A stretch of 64,000 nt of DNA from Paenibacillus foliorum (GTDB lineage: Bacteria > Bacillota > Bacilli > Paenibacillales > NBRC-103111), in NCBI RefSeq assembly GCF_013141765.1, contig NZ_WHOD01000121.1:62001-126000 (forward strand), in the 5' to 3' direction. Each line of letters begins with the position of its first letter. The first letter of the stretch is position 1. Below, in pieces: positions 16,435-25,314 of the stretch. The position numbers and the translations under genes were made by a program. Below the pieces are notes generated by a model, which saw nothing but the letters and a program-made list of their open reading frames with translations, did no database searches and had not been told where the DNA came from.

Positions 16435-18057
16435 TTATTCCCGGTTAGACATACCGCGATACTCTTGCGGCGATACATCATAATAGCTTTTAAACAGCTT
16501 CGTAAAATAGGGAGTATACTGGTAGCCGAGCTGGGCTGCGATTTCATAGATTTTGGCTTTCGAATTTCTTAACAAATAGGCGGCCTTTTCCATGCGGTAG
16601 CGATATATATATTCACTCAGATTCTCACCCGTCTCTTGCTTGTACGTAACCGACAAGTAAGCCGGATGCAGATGCACATGCTCGCTAATTGCCTGCAGAG
16701 TTACATCCTCAGATAAATGCCGTTCAATATATTGATGGATTTGCAAAACAAAGGAACCTCTCGTCACTTTGCTGCCATCTGCTACGCGCTCTTTAATCCG
16801 CTCCAGCACCTGCATCGCCCACCCATGCAGCTGCTTTACGGTACGGAACGTAGCGACATTATTCCCTGTCATATAGGGCTCCTCTACCACATCTGCCATT
16901 TGCAGTCCGTTCATGTGAATCACATAGGTATAAGCATTCGATAAAGCAAAGAACACTTCCGACAAATATTCCCCGGTATCCATACCATTGCTGCTTAGCT
17001 CTTCAAAAATATAATCCAATCTCTCGTGCGCATCCTGCCACCGACCCGTTTCAATCAGCTGCAAAATCGTTGGAGGCTCATGCAAACGCTGGAGAGGGCG
17101 CAATGGTGTTTGTGGCGGTTGATCCCACAGGCGAAGAAAGAGCTCCTGCTCGCTGCCGGGCAGCCTTCTGAACAACAGCAGAGCTTTTTGATATAACTCG
17201 GCAAGACATACTGGAAATGCTTCGAAGTCACTAACGATTACCGAAATTTTCCCTTGCAAATAGATCGTTATATAATGCTGCAATTGCGGAATCAACTGCT
17301 CAAGAACCTTTTTTCGAGGTGCATCCGTCAAATCGCTGTTTTTCATTTTGATCAAGAATGCCAAGTATTGACTGTCATCCTTGCATGCCCAGACTTCAAA
17401 ATGGTCATTAAGCACTTCCTCCGTAATATTGACGACTGCAAATTCGAATAAGGAAATGCTGCGCTCATCATACTCCAAGAAGCGGTTCTCAATTCTAAGC
17501 AGCATGATAGCTGCCCAATCGCCCACAGCGAAAGGAATATTCAACCTTTCCATTTCTTCGGTCAGTTTCTCTGGCGTCAGCTTCTTCCCTTTGAGCAAAT
17601 CAAGCAGCAAGGAGGCTTGCAAGTGCACCAAATGAGAGCGAAGCGTCTCGTGCGCCTTTTTGTTCGATACTGCTGCTTCCCTCTTTTGCTTCAATACCTC
17701 CACTGTTTGGAGAATGGTTTGCAGCAGTTCGTCCTTCTTCACAGGCTTCAGCAGGTACGCCGCTGCATTGGTTTTTAACGCTTGCTGCGCATATTCGAAC
17801 TCAGCATAGCCCGATAAGAGTATACATTCGATATCCATCTGTTTTTGTTTGACATATTCGCAAAACTCAAGTCCTGACATCCCCGGCATACGAATATCTG
17901 TAACAACAATATCGATGGGAAATTGCTCTATTAATTCTACGGCCTCCTGGCCGGAAGCTGCTGTATACACATGTTCAAAGTCCGCTGTTTTATTTATAAA
18001 TAACGCCAGATCCTCCAAAATAACAGGCTCATCGTCCACCAGCAGTAATCGAATCAT
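16435..18057 (-). CDS. response regulator, REC plus AraC-type HTH (YesN family)
   Basis: Seen: 540 residues. REC domain 1-120 with phospho-acceptor D54 in VVTDIRMPG and the conserved K in LLKPVKK. A helical linker follows, then a C-terminal AraC HTH (ISEHVHLHPAYLS, IYEIAAQLGYQYTPYFTKLFK). It overlaps the kinase gene upstream by about 30 bases, so the two are translationally coupled. Either of two ATGs (18063 or 18057) may start it. Lying directly upstream of the nucleoside operon on the same strand, it is the likely activator of that operon. Confidence 0.9.
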   Translation of the reverse strand: MIRLLLVDDEPVILEDLALFINKTADFEHVYTAASGQEAVELIEQFPIDIVVTDIRMPGMSGLEFCEYVKQKQMDIECILLSGYAEFEYAQQALKTNAAAYLLKPVKKDELLQTILQTVEVLKQKREAAVSNKKAHETLRSHLVHLQASLLLDLLKGKKLTPEKLTEEMERLNIPFAVGDWAAIMLLRIENRFLEYDERSISLFEFAVVNITEEVLNDHFEVWACKDDSQYLAFLIKMKNSDLTDAPRKKVLEQLIPQLQHYITIYLQGKISVIVSDFEAFPVCLAELYQKALLLFRRLPGSEQELFLRLWDQPPQTPLRPLQRLHEPPTILQLIETGRWQDAHERLDYIFEELSSNGMDTGEYLSEVFFALSNAYTYVIHMNGLQMADVVEEPYMTGNNVATFRTVKQLHGWAMQVLERIKERVADGSKVTRGSFVLQIHQYIERHLSEDVTLQAISEHVHLHPAYLSVTYKQETGENLSEYIYRYRMEKAAYLLRNSKAKIYEIAAQLGYQYTPYFTKLFKSYYDVSPQEYRGMSNRE

Positions 18058-19789
18058 GATCATAGCCTTCTTTCCAGTATATAGTTACACAAAGTCCTGA
18101 TTGGGTTGACGAGGAGGTTATTTCCAGACCCGAGGTTTCACCATACCAATACTTCAACCGTTGATGTATATTCCAGAGCCCGTATCCGACTGTCTCATCC
18201 ATAGGTTGATTAAGCTGCTCCATTAGCTGCTGTTGTCTGTCTGAGGAAATTCCAACACCGCTGTCTTCAATCGTAATGCGGATGTATTCCCCTATAATCT
18301 CTCCGCTTATAACGAGGGTTCCACCACCCATTTTGGGCTCCAAGCCATGCACAATAGCATTTTCCACGATCGGTTGTATGAGCAGTCTTGGCATCCGTAT
18401 GCCCATCATTTCTTCAGGAACGTTAATTTCGTATTGGATCCGCTGCAGCCTTAGCATGTGGATTTCCAAATAATTTTTCACTAATTTTAGTTCATCCCGC
18501 AAGCATGTGTTGGGGTCATCAAGCCTGGTGATATAACGATAGTAATCACTTAGGTTATAAGCCATAGCAATAACGGACTCATTACGGCCAAGATTGGCAG
18601 AGCTGATGATGAAATTAAGACAGTTGTACAAAAAATGTGGATTAATTTGCGCCTGCAGCTGCTTGAGTGTAGCCATCCGGGATCGATTCTTCTCTTCATA
18701 TACATTTTCAATCAGATGTTGAATTTGCCCCGCCATGTCATTAAATCGAACGACGACAAAATCGAATTCACTGTGAAACCATCTATGCAGCCTCACGCTA
18801 AAATCACCGTTTTGAAATCTTTTTAATACACCTGTGAGTGCGTGGAGCGGAGCCTGAACATGTTTATACAGCAAAAAGGAAGCCATAATCCCTACTGCAA
18901 GCAATAGGATAATAAAGCCGTAGAATAAGTTGCGAATCTTAGTGATCGGAGATAAAATTTGCTCTAGCGGCGTATAATCAACAACATAATACCCGAGTGC
19001 TTGCGAATAAACGTAGTTAACCAGATACGTTTTTTTGCCGATTTCCGTAACAAAGTCACCTTTTTCCTCCAGCGTTTTTTGAAAAAGAGCGTCAACCACA
19101 GCGCTTGTTGTTTGTTTGTCGGAGCTGCGGTTGTAGCTGAGATGATTTTGTCGGTCCACCATAAAAGGGTCACCTTTGCTGCCTGTCTTCAACTGATCCA
19201 GCAGGGAAGTAACATTGGACTCATAGAACGCCATTTCCACAATAACCAAGCTCTGATCGAGTTTTCCATTTTCATTTATAGGTCCGCCTGCGTAATAAAC
19301 AAAGGATGACGTATCCGGACGGTCAGGGTCTGGTCTATAGCTCCAACCGGGACTCCTTACACTTTTATCTAGTTTTCGTTCATCATAAGGAACTTGGCGA
19401 AATGAAGTAGATAACGTTCTTTGAACAGAAGGAAAATACAACGTGATATCGTTGTACCAGCTGTTTGCAGAGCTCTGAAGAGTTAATTTCTCTTGAACGT
19501 TGGATTCGATCTGATTCAACTGTTGTTCTATGCCTGTCAACATCACTCTTTCCATTCCCAGGACAGTTGTGTCTCTCGTAAGTGTGATCGCATTCATGGC
19601 CAAGCTTAAAGCTGTCGCATCCAATTGCTTGCGGAAAAACTCCAGCTGATTGCTCTTTTCCTTCTGTAACAAGCCCTCTACGACCTGAACGCTAACCTGA
19701 TTGGATAAGCCGTAAAGAAGTAAGATCGGTATTAAAAAAATGAAGATAACGGCATTGAGCTTAGTAAAAATATTTTTTTTGATTATCAT
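18029..19789 (-). CDS. membrane sensor histidine kinase (YesM family)
   Basis: Seen: about 586 residues from ATG 19789, which has AAAGGGGAT just upstream. TM helix about 10-30, an extracellular sensing region of about 260 residues, a second TM near 295-315, HAMP, then the His_kinase box ending in QINPHFLYN and an HATPase domain with ENAIVHG and GVGIS. This is the standard partner of YesN-type regulators, here the gene at 16435. The extracellular domain presumably senses the imported substrate or the loaded binding lipoprotein. Confidence 0.9.
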   Translation of the reverse strand: MIIKKNIFTKLNAVIFIFLIPILLLYGLSNQVSVQVVEGLLQKEKSNQLEFFRKQLDATALSLAMNAITLTRDTTVLGMERVMLTGIEQQLNQIESNVQEKLTLQSSANSWYNDITLYFPSVQRTLSTSFRQVPYDERKLDKSVRSPGWSYRPDPDRPDTSSFVYYAGGPINENGKLDQSLVIVEMAFYESNVTSLLDQLKTGSKGDPFMVDRQNHLSYNRSSDKQTTSAVVDALFQKTLEEKGDFVTEIGKKTYLVNYVYSQALGYYVVDYTPLEQILSPITKIRNLFYGFIILLLAVGIMASFLLYKHVQAPLHALTGVLKRFQNGDFSVRLHRWFHSEFDFVVVRFNDMAGQIQHLIENVYEEKNRSRMATLKQLQAQINPHFLYNCLNFIISSANLGRNESVIAMAYNLSDYYRYITRLDDPNTCLRDELKLVKNYLEIHMLRLQRIQYEINVPEEMMGIRMPRLLIQPIVENAIVHGLEPKMGGGTLVISGEIIGEYIRITIEDSGVGISSDRQQQLMEQLNQPMDETVGYGLWNIHQRLKYWYGETSGLEITSSSTQSGLCVTIYWKEGYDHDSITAGGR

Positions 19790-19994
19790 CAGAATCCCCT
19801 TTGCGCATACAAGATTTAGCGGCCCCATTCTTCGTTCGCTTTAGCAAAGTTCAACACCAACCGGCAAGCTGAGCTGCTGAGCGTTAATCTTGGAGCTCCT
19901 TGTACAACTCGTGGCAATTATATGAGTTTATACCGTCAAAAACAAGACGCAGCTATAACTTCATTATTCCCTGTGCATGGAAAAAACAAAAAAA

Positions 19995-20017
19995 GATCAA
20001 GGCTTAACAGCCTGATC
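19995..20017 (-). terminator. intrinsic terminator, distal of two
   Basis: Stem GATCA-GGCT/AGCC-TGATC with A bulge and TAAC loop; on the minus strand followed by a long T tract (19981-19994). Confidence 0.8.
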
Positions 20018-20045
20018 TTAATCTCAATTTAGAGCAGCACTACGC

Positions 20046-20074
20046 AAAAAAATGCAAGCTTCATCAAGCCTGCA
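20046..20074 (-). terminator. intrinsic terminator after the 99-residue unknown gene
   Basis: Stem TGCAaGCTT/AAGCcTGCA, loop CATC, followed on the minus strand by seven T residues. It is the first of two tandem terminators ending the GntR operon. Confidence 0.75.
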
Positions 20075-20090
20075 CTTTTGCTATGGCAAA

Positions 20091-20390
20091 TTATTGGACT
20101 CTTACGATTTTGCTGTCTTTATCCATATCCAACTCGAAAATTTCTTTCTCGATCTGTTCCGTTGTATCAAACTTAGGGAATACTTTAATGGGAATGCTGT
20201 TGTCCGGAAACACCTCTGAAACACCTTGAATCACAATTCTGGTAACCGGATTTTTAATTTTGCAGATGGAAAATGTAGTCTTTTTCTTACCAAAAAAGTG
20301 ATATTCGTATTCAGCTATCGTTTCCAGGTCAGGATTGTCGGTTACCGTCTTGTAACGTTCTGTTGTGGATACCAAAATAAATTCGCTCAT
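20091..20390 (-). CDS. hypothetical protein of the GntR operon
   Basis: I do not recognise the family. Seen: about 99 residues from ATG 20390, preceded by GGAGG at eight bases. No signal peptide or membrane segment; a mixed alpha/beta pattern with YEYHFFGKKKTTFSICK and a Lys/Glu-rich C terminus. It lies last in a likely operon GntR, ferredoxin, RidA, this gene, and is followed by two terminators. Its position suggests an accessory role in the catabolic pathway. Confidence 0.65.
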   Translation of the reverse strand: MSEFILVSTTERYKTVTDNPDLETIAEYEYHFFGKKKTTFSICKIKNPVTRIVIQGVSEVFPDNSIPIKVFPKFDTTEQIEKEIFELDMDKDSKIVRVQ

Positions 20391-20447
20391 CTCCAAAACC
20401 TCCAGTTAATTTATTAGTTAATGGTGTAAACCATTTGAAATCGGATT

Positions 20448-20921
20448 TTATTCGTATCGGACAATTAGCTCTACTTCGACAGCAGCAGCGCCAGGTAAGG
20501 CAGCGACACCAATCGCTGAACGGGCATGTGCCCCCTTTTCGCCGCCAAACGCTTCAACAAGCAGATCGGAAGCACCGTTCAACACATAAGGCAGATCATA
20601 GAAATCAGAGGCTGCATGAATAAAGCCTTCCATCTTGACAATCCCTACCACCCGGTCCAAATCCCCTAAAATGGTCTTTAGTGTACCCAGTTGGTTAATA
20701 ATACATTGCCGAGCCGCTTGATAGCCTTCTTCCTTCGTTAGATCTAACCCAACCTTGCCTTTATATTGGAGCACACCGTTTACTTTAGGAGTTACACCGC
20801 TCATATAGATCATCGGCCCTACTATAGTATAGGGAACATAATTACCGCTCGGCTTAGGAAGTGATTCTAGTTGAATATTTAGCTCCTTAAGCTTCTCCTC
20901 GACCTGTATGCATTTTTCCAA
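20448..20921 (-). CDS. RidA/YjgF family enamine/imine deaminase-like protein
   Basis: Seen: about 157 residues from TTG 20921, chosen because GGAGGGGG lies nine bases upstream and the product then starts as other YjgF members do (VEEKLKELNIQL, then NYVPYTIVG). The frame is open to 21014 inside the ferredoxin gene. The substrate Arg is present in HARSAIGVAALP and the C-terminal Glu in VEVELIV. RidA proteins hydrolyse reactive enamines or imines from amino-acid or nitrogen-heterocycle metabolism. Its presence in the GntR operon suggests such an intermediate. Confidence 0.85.
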   Translation of the reverse strand: MEKCIQVEEKLKELNIQLESLPKPSGNYVPYTIVGPMIYMSGVTPKVNGVLQYKGKVGLDLTKEEGYQAARQCIINQLGTLKTILGDLDRVVGIVKMEGFIHAASDFYDLPYVLNGASDLLVEAFGGEKGAHARSAIGVAALPGAAAVEVELIVRYE

Positions 20922-20994
20922 TTGGAGCGCCCCCTCCAGGCTTGTCTGAAAACCAAGGTATAAGCTCACGGCAGTAGTTCCGAGTAGCTCAAAG

Positions 20995-21282
20995 CTATTC
21001 TTGGCGGATCTCAATATCTTCTGAAATATACAATTGGCATGCTAAACGGCAGCCATCATTTAACTTGTCGCCTATCATTTTATTCTCTTTCCAGTTAGGT
21101 TCAGCTAGAGCCTCGCCGCCTGCAAGAACGGTGACCATACATTTGGTGCATTTACCCATGCCGCAGCCATACTTCAGATGAGGAAACTTCTTGATCCCGG
21201 CTAATACAACTAAATTGCTGTTTGCCGCCACTTCCTGCTCATATAGCTCTCCATTATTATGATGTAATTTCACATTGGGCAT
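20995..21282 (-). CDS. 2Fe-2S ferredoxin
   Basis: Seen: 95 residues with C-x4-C-x2-C (YGCGMGKCTKC) and a fourth Cys in RLACQ; AGAGGAGG precedes the ATG. It resembles the ferredoxin at 10778 in layout but not closely in sequence. Located 41 bases after the GntR gene, so likely cotranscribed and self-regulated with it. Probable electron donor to an oxygenase or reductase of the pathway. Confidence 0.9.
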   Translation of the reverse strand: MPNVKLHHNNGELYEQEVAANSNLVVLAGIKKFPHLKYGCGMGKCTKCMVTVLAGGEALAEPNWKENKMIGDKLNDGCRLACQLYISEDIEIRQE

Positions 21283-21323
21283 AGCAAACCTCCTCTATAC
21301 AATTTAGCATGCTGTTCTATTCT

Positions 21324-22001
21324 CTATTCTCTTTCCAAAGCTTCCATATAAGCTTTTTTGGAGTTTTCCAGATGAATTTTCGTTAGCTGCTCCGCAAGAT
21401 CTCCATAGCCGTTAAGGACGGCCACTGCCATCTCCCGGTGCTCTTCCGCGGCCTTACGCATCCGTCCTGGAAGCTCATATCCAAGATGGGCAAAAGCGCG
21501 AATATAATCCGATAAGCTATCCAGCATCTGTGTCAATCTTGGGCTTTGCGCAGCCCGGAAAATAATATCGTTAATCGAAAAATGGAACATGCGGTTCTTT
21601 AAATCAAAAACCGGCTGAGCGAGCGCATGATCAATTTCCTCAATGATGCGCTTTAATTCATCACGATGGGATTGTTCTACCTTTTGTGCGGCCATCTTCA
21701 TCGCCAAGCTCTCAAGAGCGGCTAATATCGTGAATATTTCAACGATTTCTTCCGGTGATAGCTTGGACACAACCACACCTTTTCGCGGCATCGTTTTGAC
21801 AAAGCCTTGAGATTCAAGCCGAAATAGCGCTTCTCTGATGGGCGTACGGCTCACATTTAATTGATCAGCCAGCTCGCGCTCGATAATGCGTTCACCCGAT
21901 TTATACATCCCTTGAACAATGGCTTGTTTAATATACTGGTATACCTTATCACGAATAGGGCTTAATTCTTCATCTTTCCATATGACTGGCATATCTGGCA
22001 T
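21324..22001 (-). CDS. GntR family transcriptional regulator, FCD (FadR) subfamily
   Basis: Seen: 225 residues from ATG 22001, with GGAGG eight bases upstream; the longer open frame to 22064 runs through promoter sequence. Winged HTH 10-75 (GERIIERELADQLNVSRTPIREALFRLESQGFV has the classic GntR pattern) and a C-terminal FCD domain with conserved Asp/His ligands (FHFSIND, HREMA, KIHLENSK) that bind metal and an organic-acid effector. A GGTATACC dyad overlaps its own ribosome site, so autoregulation is expected. The same motif recurs upstream of five other units here. Confidence 0.92.
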   Translation of the reverse strand: MPDMPVIWKDEELSPIRDKVYQYIKQAIVQGMYKSGERIIERELADQLNVSRTPIREALFRLESQGFVKTMPRKGVVVSKLSPEEIVEIFTILAALESLAMKMAAQKVEQSHRDELKRIIEEIDHALAQPVFDLKNRMFHFSINDIIFRAAQSPRLTQMLDSLSDYIRAFAHLGYELPGRMRKAAEEHREMAVAVLNGYGDLAEQLTKIHLENSKKAYMEALERE

Positions 22002-22003
22002 CT

Positions 22004-22011
22004 GGTATACC
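22004..22011 (-). promoter_or_regulatory. GGTATACC operator over the GntR ribosome binding site
   Basis: The dyad GGTATACC runs from the last bases of the GGAGG Shine-Dalgarno sequence (22010-22014) towards the ATG at 22001. Bound repressor would block both transcription elongation and access to the start. Confidence 0.5.
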
Positions 22012-22081
22012 TCCGAATGTTGTTTCTTCTCAGTGTAAACGAAATGACATATAGAGTACAACAATTTCGAAGGTATTCCAT

Positions 22082-22612
22082 TTAACTAAGAAAAACAGCT
22101 CCATATACCATAGCAGAGGCAACTACCAGACCCGGATGAATTTTAAGCTTCTCCAGAGCAACTAAACTAACTGCTGTAAGCGCTGCTGTCTGCCATATTC
22201 CTGCGGACTGATAAGCACTTGCAAAAAACTGAAAAGCTAACGTTCCAAGTAAAACCGCTACAATCGGACGTACGATCTGAGTCATAGCAGCAACCTGCGG
22301 AGCCGATTTAAAAAACTGTAGAAATTTGAACAGGATGACCATGGCGATGGCGGTCGGCGCTATAGTTGCAATCAAAGCCACCACAGCACCGGTGACGCCT
22401 CCTACCTGATATCCAATGTACCCAGCAAGCTTAGTTGCAATAGGACTTGGCAGTGCATTCCCGAGCGCCAGCACATCTCCGAATTGCTCCAAGGTCATCC
22501 ACCCGTAATGATCGACTACCTCGGCTTGCAGTAAAGGGATGATCGGCGGCCCGCCGCCGTATCCCAAAATATTAGGAATGAAAAAGGCCCAAAATATGTG
22601 CAGTAGTATCAT
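22082..22612 (-). CDS. chrA: short-chain ChrA transporter subunit
   Basis: Seen: 176 residues, about five or six membrane helices, with the ChrA signature GYGGGPPIIPLLQ near the N terminus and GNALPSPIATKLAGYIGY. Short ChrA proteins work as heteromeric pairs; its partner starts 4 bases upstream by overlap. ChrA proteins export chromate, but some family members move other anions. In this catabolic cluster a different substrate is possible. Gene name reflects family only. Confidence 0.85.
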   Translation of the reverse strand: MILLHIFWAFFIPNILGYGGGPPIIPLLQAEVVDHYGWMTLEQFGDVLALGNALPSPIATKLAGYIGYQVGGVTGAVVALIATIAPTAIAMVILFKFLQFFKSAPQVAAMTQIVRPIVAVLLGTLAFQFFASAYQSAGIWQTAALTAVSLVALEKLKIHPGLVVASAMVYGAVFLS

Positions 22613-23196
22613 GCTGAAAATCCCCTGTCAGAATCGGCCTGCTTCTTCTTCCGCTTTTTAAATAAGTAGGTCGATTCGATAAATGCGTAAGCAAGGGCAA
22701 TACCTATGAGCAGTCCCGGATTCAAATCCAGCAGAACCAAGACGACTAATGAGATGACCGTCCATCCGATTGTCCTGTTCTTCGTCCAGCCTTTCCATGA
22801 TTTTAAGAAAAACTCATAAGCCATAACTGCCATCATCACACCGATTACCGGTTGAATCCCATGTGTCATGCCGCCTACAATTCCGGAATCCTTGAGCTTA
22901 TAAATGAGACCCAGCAGAAAAATCATCGCAGCTAGAACAGGAATGACCATTGCCAAGATCGCGATGAAAGCACCTGCGGTCCCTTTCACTTTATAGCCAA
23001 TGTACCCGGCCATTTTCGTGGCGATTGGCCCTGGCAAGGCATTCCCCATAGCCAGCACGTCCGTAAACTCTTCGTCTGTCATCCATTTATACTTCTGTAC
23101 GGCTTCCGCATGAACAAGAGGAATCATGGTAGGTCCTCCGCCGTAACCCAAGACGCCGATCCGGAAAAATCCGAGGAACAAATTCCAATACTCCAT
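22609..23196 (-). CDS. chrA: short-chain ChrA transporter subunit
   Basis: Seen: 195 residues with GYGGGPTMIPLVH and GNALPGPIATKMAGYIGY, the same motifs as the following gene, and a basic C terminus (KKRKKK). The stop overlaps the next start by four bases, so both are made together and probably form a two-subunit carrier with opposed topology, as known for paired short ChrA proteins. Confidence 0.85.
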   Translation of the reverse strand: MEYWNLFLGFFRIGVLGYGGGPTMIPLVHAEAVQKYKWMTDEEFTDVLAMGNALPGPIATKMAGYIGYKVKGTAGAFIAILAMVIPVLAAMIFLLGLIYKLKDSGIVGGMTHGIQPVIGVMMAVMAYEFFLKSWKGWTKNRTIGWTVISLVVLVLLDLNPGLLIGIALAYAFIESTYLFKKRKKKQADSDRGFSA

Positions 23197-23319
23197 CTTG
23201 CCTCTCCACCCTATCTGTCACAAGTCTGCGAACAAGTCCCGCTTCGTAGCCGAAGCATTCTTTCTAAAGCGAACGCTTCTCCAGAACGCTTTCGGCCGCT
23301 CCGCTCGTTGTTCTCCGCT

Positions 23320-23793
23320 CTACTTCTTAATATCCGCTTGGGTCATGACTTCGTACTCATTGCCCAAGTAATTTTGCAGCGCCTTCAATGCAGCTGTTCC
23401 GACTGCAGTATCCTGCTCCCCATTGCCTCCGCTGACTCCAACACCGCCGACTACTTCCCCATTCACAACAATGGGAAAGCCCCCTACGAATATAGCGAAC
23501 TTGCCGGGAAGCATAGCATGGATACCAAACGCTTCGCCCGTCGTTGAAGCCGGACCTCCTGGCTGATTGAACAGATGAGTCGACCGCTTGTGTCCGCTTG
23601 CTGTAAACGCCTTAGCAATCGCAATCTCAGGACCTGTGATACGTCCGCCGTTCATACGCTCCATAGCTATTACATACCCGCCGTCATCGACAATACAAAT
23701 CGATTCCAGAGCTTTTACTTCCTCAGCCGCGATTCTCGCCGCCTCCAGCATGACTTTCGCTTCTTCCAATTCCAATTTCAATACGGATTTCAT
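23320..23793 (-). CDS. GlcG/HbpS family protein
   Basis: Seen: 157 residues with the family pattern VDDGGYVIAMERM, KAFTASGHKRST, FVGGFPIVVNGEVVGGVGVSGG and a C-terminal helix. The family includes haem-binding HbpS and GlcG, often encoded with catabolic dehydrogenases; its enzymatic role is unclear. No signal peptide, so cytoplasmic. It follows the aldehyde dehydrogenase by 42 bases, probably one transcript. Confidence 0.88.
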   Translation of the reverse strand: MKSVLKLELEEAKVMLEAARIAAEEVKALESICIVDDGGYVIAMERMNGGRITGPEIAIAKAFTASGHKRSTHLFNQPGGPASTTGEAFGIHAMLPGKFAIFVGGFPIVVNGEVVGGVGVSGGNGEQDTAVGTAALKALQNYLGNEYEVMTQADIKK

Positions 23794-23835
23794 AGGTAGG
23801 TAGCTCCTCCATTCTATATAAGTAAGCTCTGCAAT

Positions 23836-25314
23836 TTAATCGATGCTTTTTACTCCGTGGTAGACACTTTTAATTTGTGTATAGAATTCCAGAGCTCCGC
23901 GTCCTGACTCACGGTACGTTGCGGTGCTGGACATTTTCACACCGCCGAACGGAGCGTTATAGGCATTGCCTGTTGTTGTCCGGTTAACCTTGACCACACC
24001 TGCTTGAATGTTATTAATAAAATGCTGAATGTGATTAGGGTCAAAGGTACAAATAGCTGCCGATAATCCAAACTCCACATCATTAGCAATGCGCATAGCT
24101 TCTTGGAAGGAGGTAACACGAATGATCGAAATGACCGGTCCGAAAATTTCTTCCTGAGCAATTCTCATGTTTGGCAGCACATTAGTGAAGATAGCTGGCC
24201 GGACATAATAGCCCTCTGCGTATTCGCCCTCGGACAAATGCTCTCCGCCATATACAAGCTCAGCACCTTCAGCTTTGCCGATTTCTACATAATCCAGCAC
24301 GTTCTTCAATTGGCTGGCATTGGCGAGGGGTCCAACTTCGATACCTTTAGTAAGGCCGCTGCCCACAGTCAATAATTGGGTTTTGGCAATCAGCGCATTT
24401 ACAAACTGGTCATGCACAGAATCCATTACGATGACGCGGCTAGTGCCAGTGCAGGCCTGGCCTGTCAACTCAAAGCCGCCTTTGATAGCTAATTCAGCCG
24501 CTTGCTCCACGTCGGCATCTGCCATAACGATAAGCGGGTTTTTGCCGCCAAGCTCCAGTTGAACGCGAGTCGATAAACGAACCGATTTATTAATTTTCTC
24601 CCCTGCTCCTGTTGAGCCTGTAAATGTAACAGCTTTGACAGCTGGATGAGTTACAAGCGGAGTCCCTGTTCTAGAAGCCGATCCAGTTACAAAATTGAGG
24701 ACGCCTGCAGGCAATCCTGCATCATGCAAGGCCTGAACCAGACGAAGCGCAATTAATGGCGTATCTGATGCCGGCTTGAACACCACCGTGTTACCTGAAA
24801 CCAAGGCGGGAGCGATCTTCCGAACCGGAATGGATAATGGAAAGTTCCAAGGAGTGATGACCGTTATAACGCCTAATGGTTCTTTTTTTGTATAGACAAA
24901 GGTAGTAGGGTCATCGGAAGGAAGGGTCTCCCCTGCTACATTCAGGCCTTCTGATGCGTAGTAACGCAATGTTTGAGCTGAACGCTTAACTTCCATACGG
25001 CTGCTTGCCAGCGTTTTCCCTTCTTCTCGGGTCAGCTCTTGTGCATATTGCTCCAAGCCAGCTTCTAACAAGTCGGCTGCTTTATACAGAATTTCAGCAC
25101 GCTTAGTCGGAGCTGTGTAACGCCAAGTTTGGAACGCGCGGTCTGCGGATTCAATCGCCAGATTGACATCCTCCTCTACCGAGGCTTGGAATCGTCCGAC
25201 AATTTCCGTTGCGTTAGCCGGATTCGTATTCTCGAATGTAGCACCGCTTACCGAATCCACCCATTGCCCGTTAACTAGGTTTTTAAATGTTTGTACCGCT
25301 GTCTCGATTACCAT
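23836..25314 (-). CDS. NAD(P)-dependent aldehyde dehydrogenase
   Basis: Oxidises an aldehyde to its acid. Seen: 492 residues with all key residues: N157 in PWN, K180 in FKPAS, E254 in LELGGKNP and nucleophile C288 in GQACTG. The overall look is of semialdehyde dehydrogenases (2-oxoglutarate semialdehyde, succinate semialdehyde or vanillin type); I cannot choose between them. SD AAGGGG. First of a likely ALDH, GlcG, ChrA, ChrA run, downstream of the haem-oxygenase-fold gene and a repeat element. Confidence 0.9.
   Translation of the reverse strand: MVIETAVQTFKNLVNGQWVDSVSGATFENTNPANATEIVGRFQASVEEDVNLAIESADRAFQTWRYTAPTKRAEILYKAADLLEAGLEQYAQELTREEGKTLASSRMEVKRSAQTLRYYASEGLNVAGETLPSDDPTTFVYTKKEPLGVITVITPWNFPLSIPVRKIAPALVSGNTVVFKPASDTPLIALRLVQALHDAGLPAGVLNFVTGSASRTGTPLVTHPAVKAVTFTGSTGAGEKINKSVRLSTRVQLELGGKNPLIVMADADVEQAAELAIKGGFELTGQACTGTSRVIVMDSVHDQFVNALIAKTQLLTVGSGLTKGIEVGPLANASQLKNVLDYVEIGKAEGAELVYGGEHLSEGEYAEGYYVRPAIFTNVLPNMRIAQEEIFGPVISIIRVTSFQEAMRIANDVEFGLSAAICTFDPNHIQHFINNIQAGVVKVNRTTTGNAYNAPFGGVKMSSTATYRESGRGALEFYTQIKSVYHGVKSID

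Noticed and set aside
22082..23196. Dedicated chromate-resistance operon
   Set aside because: No chromate regulator, reductase or other metal gene is near; only the transporter family suggests it.
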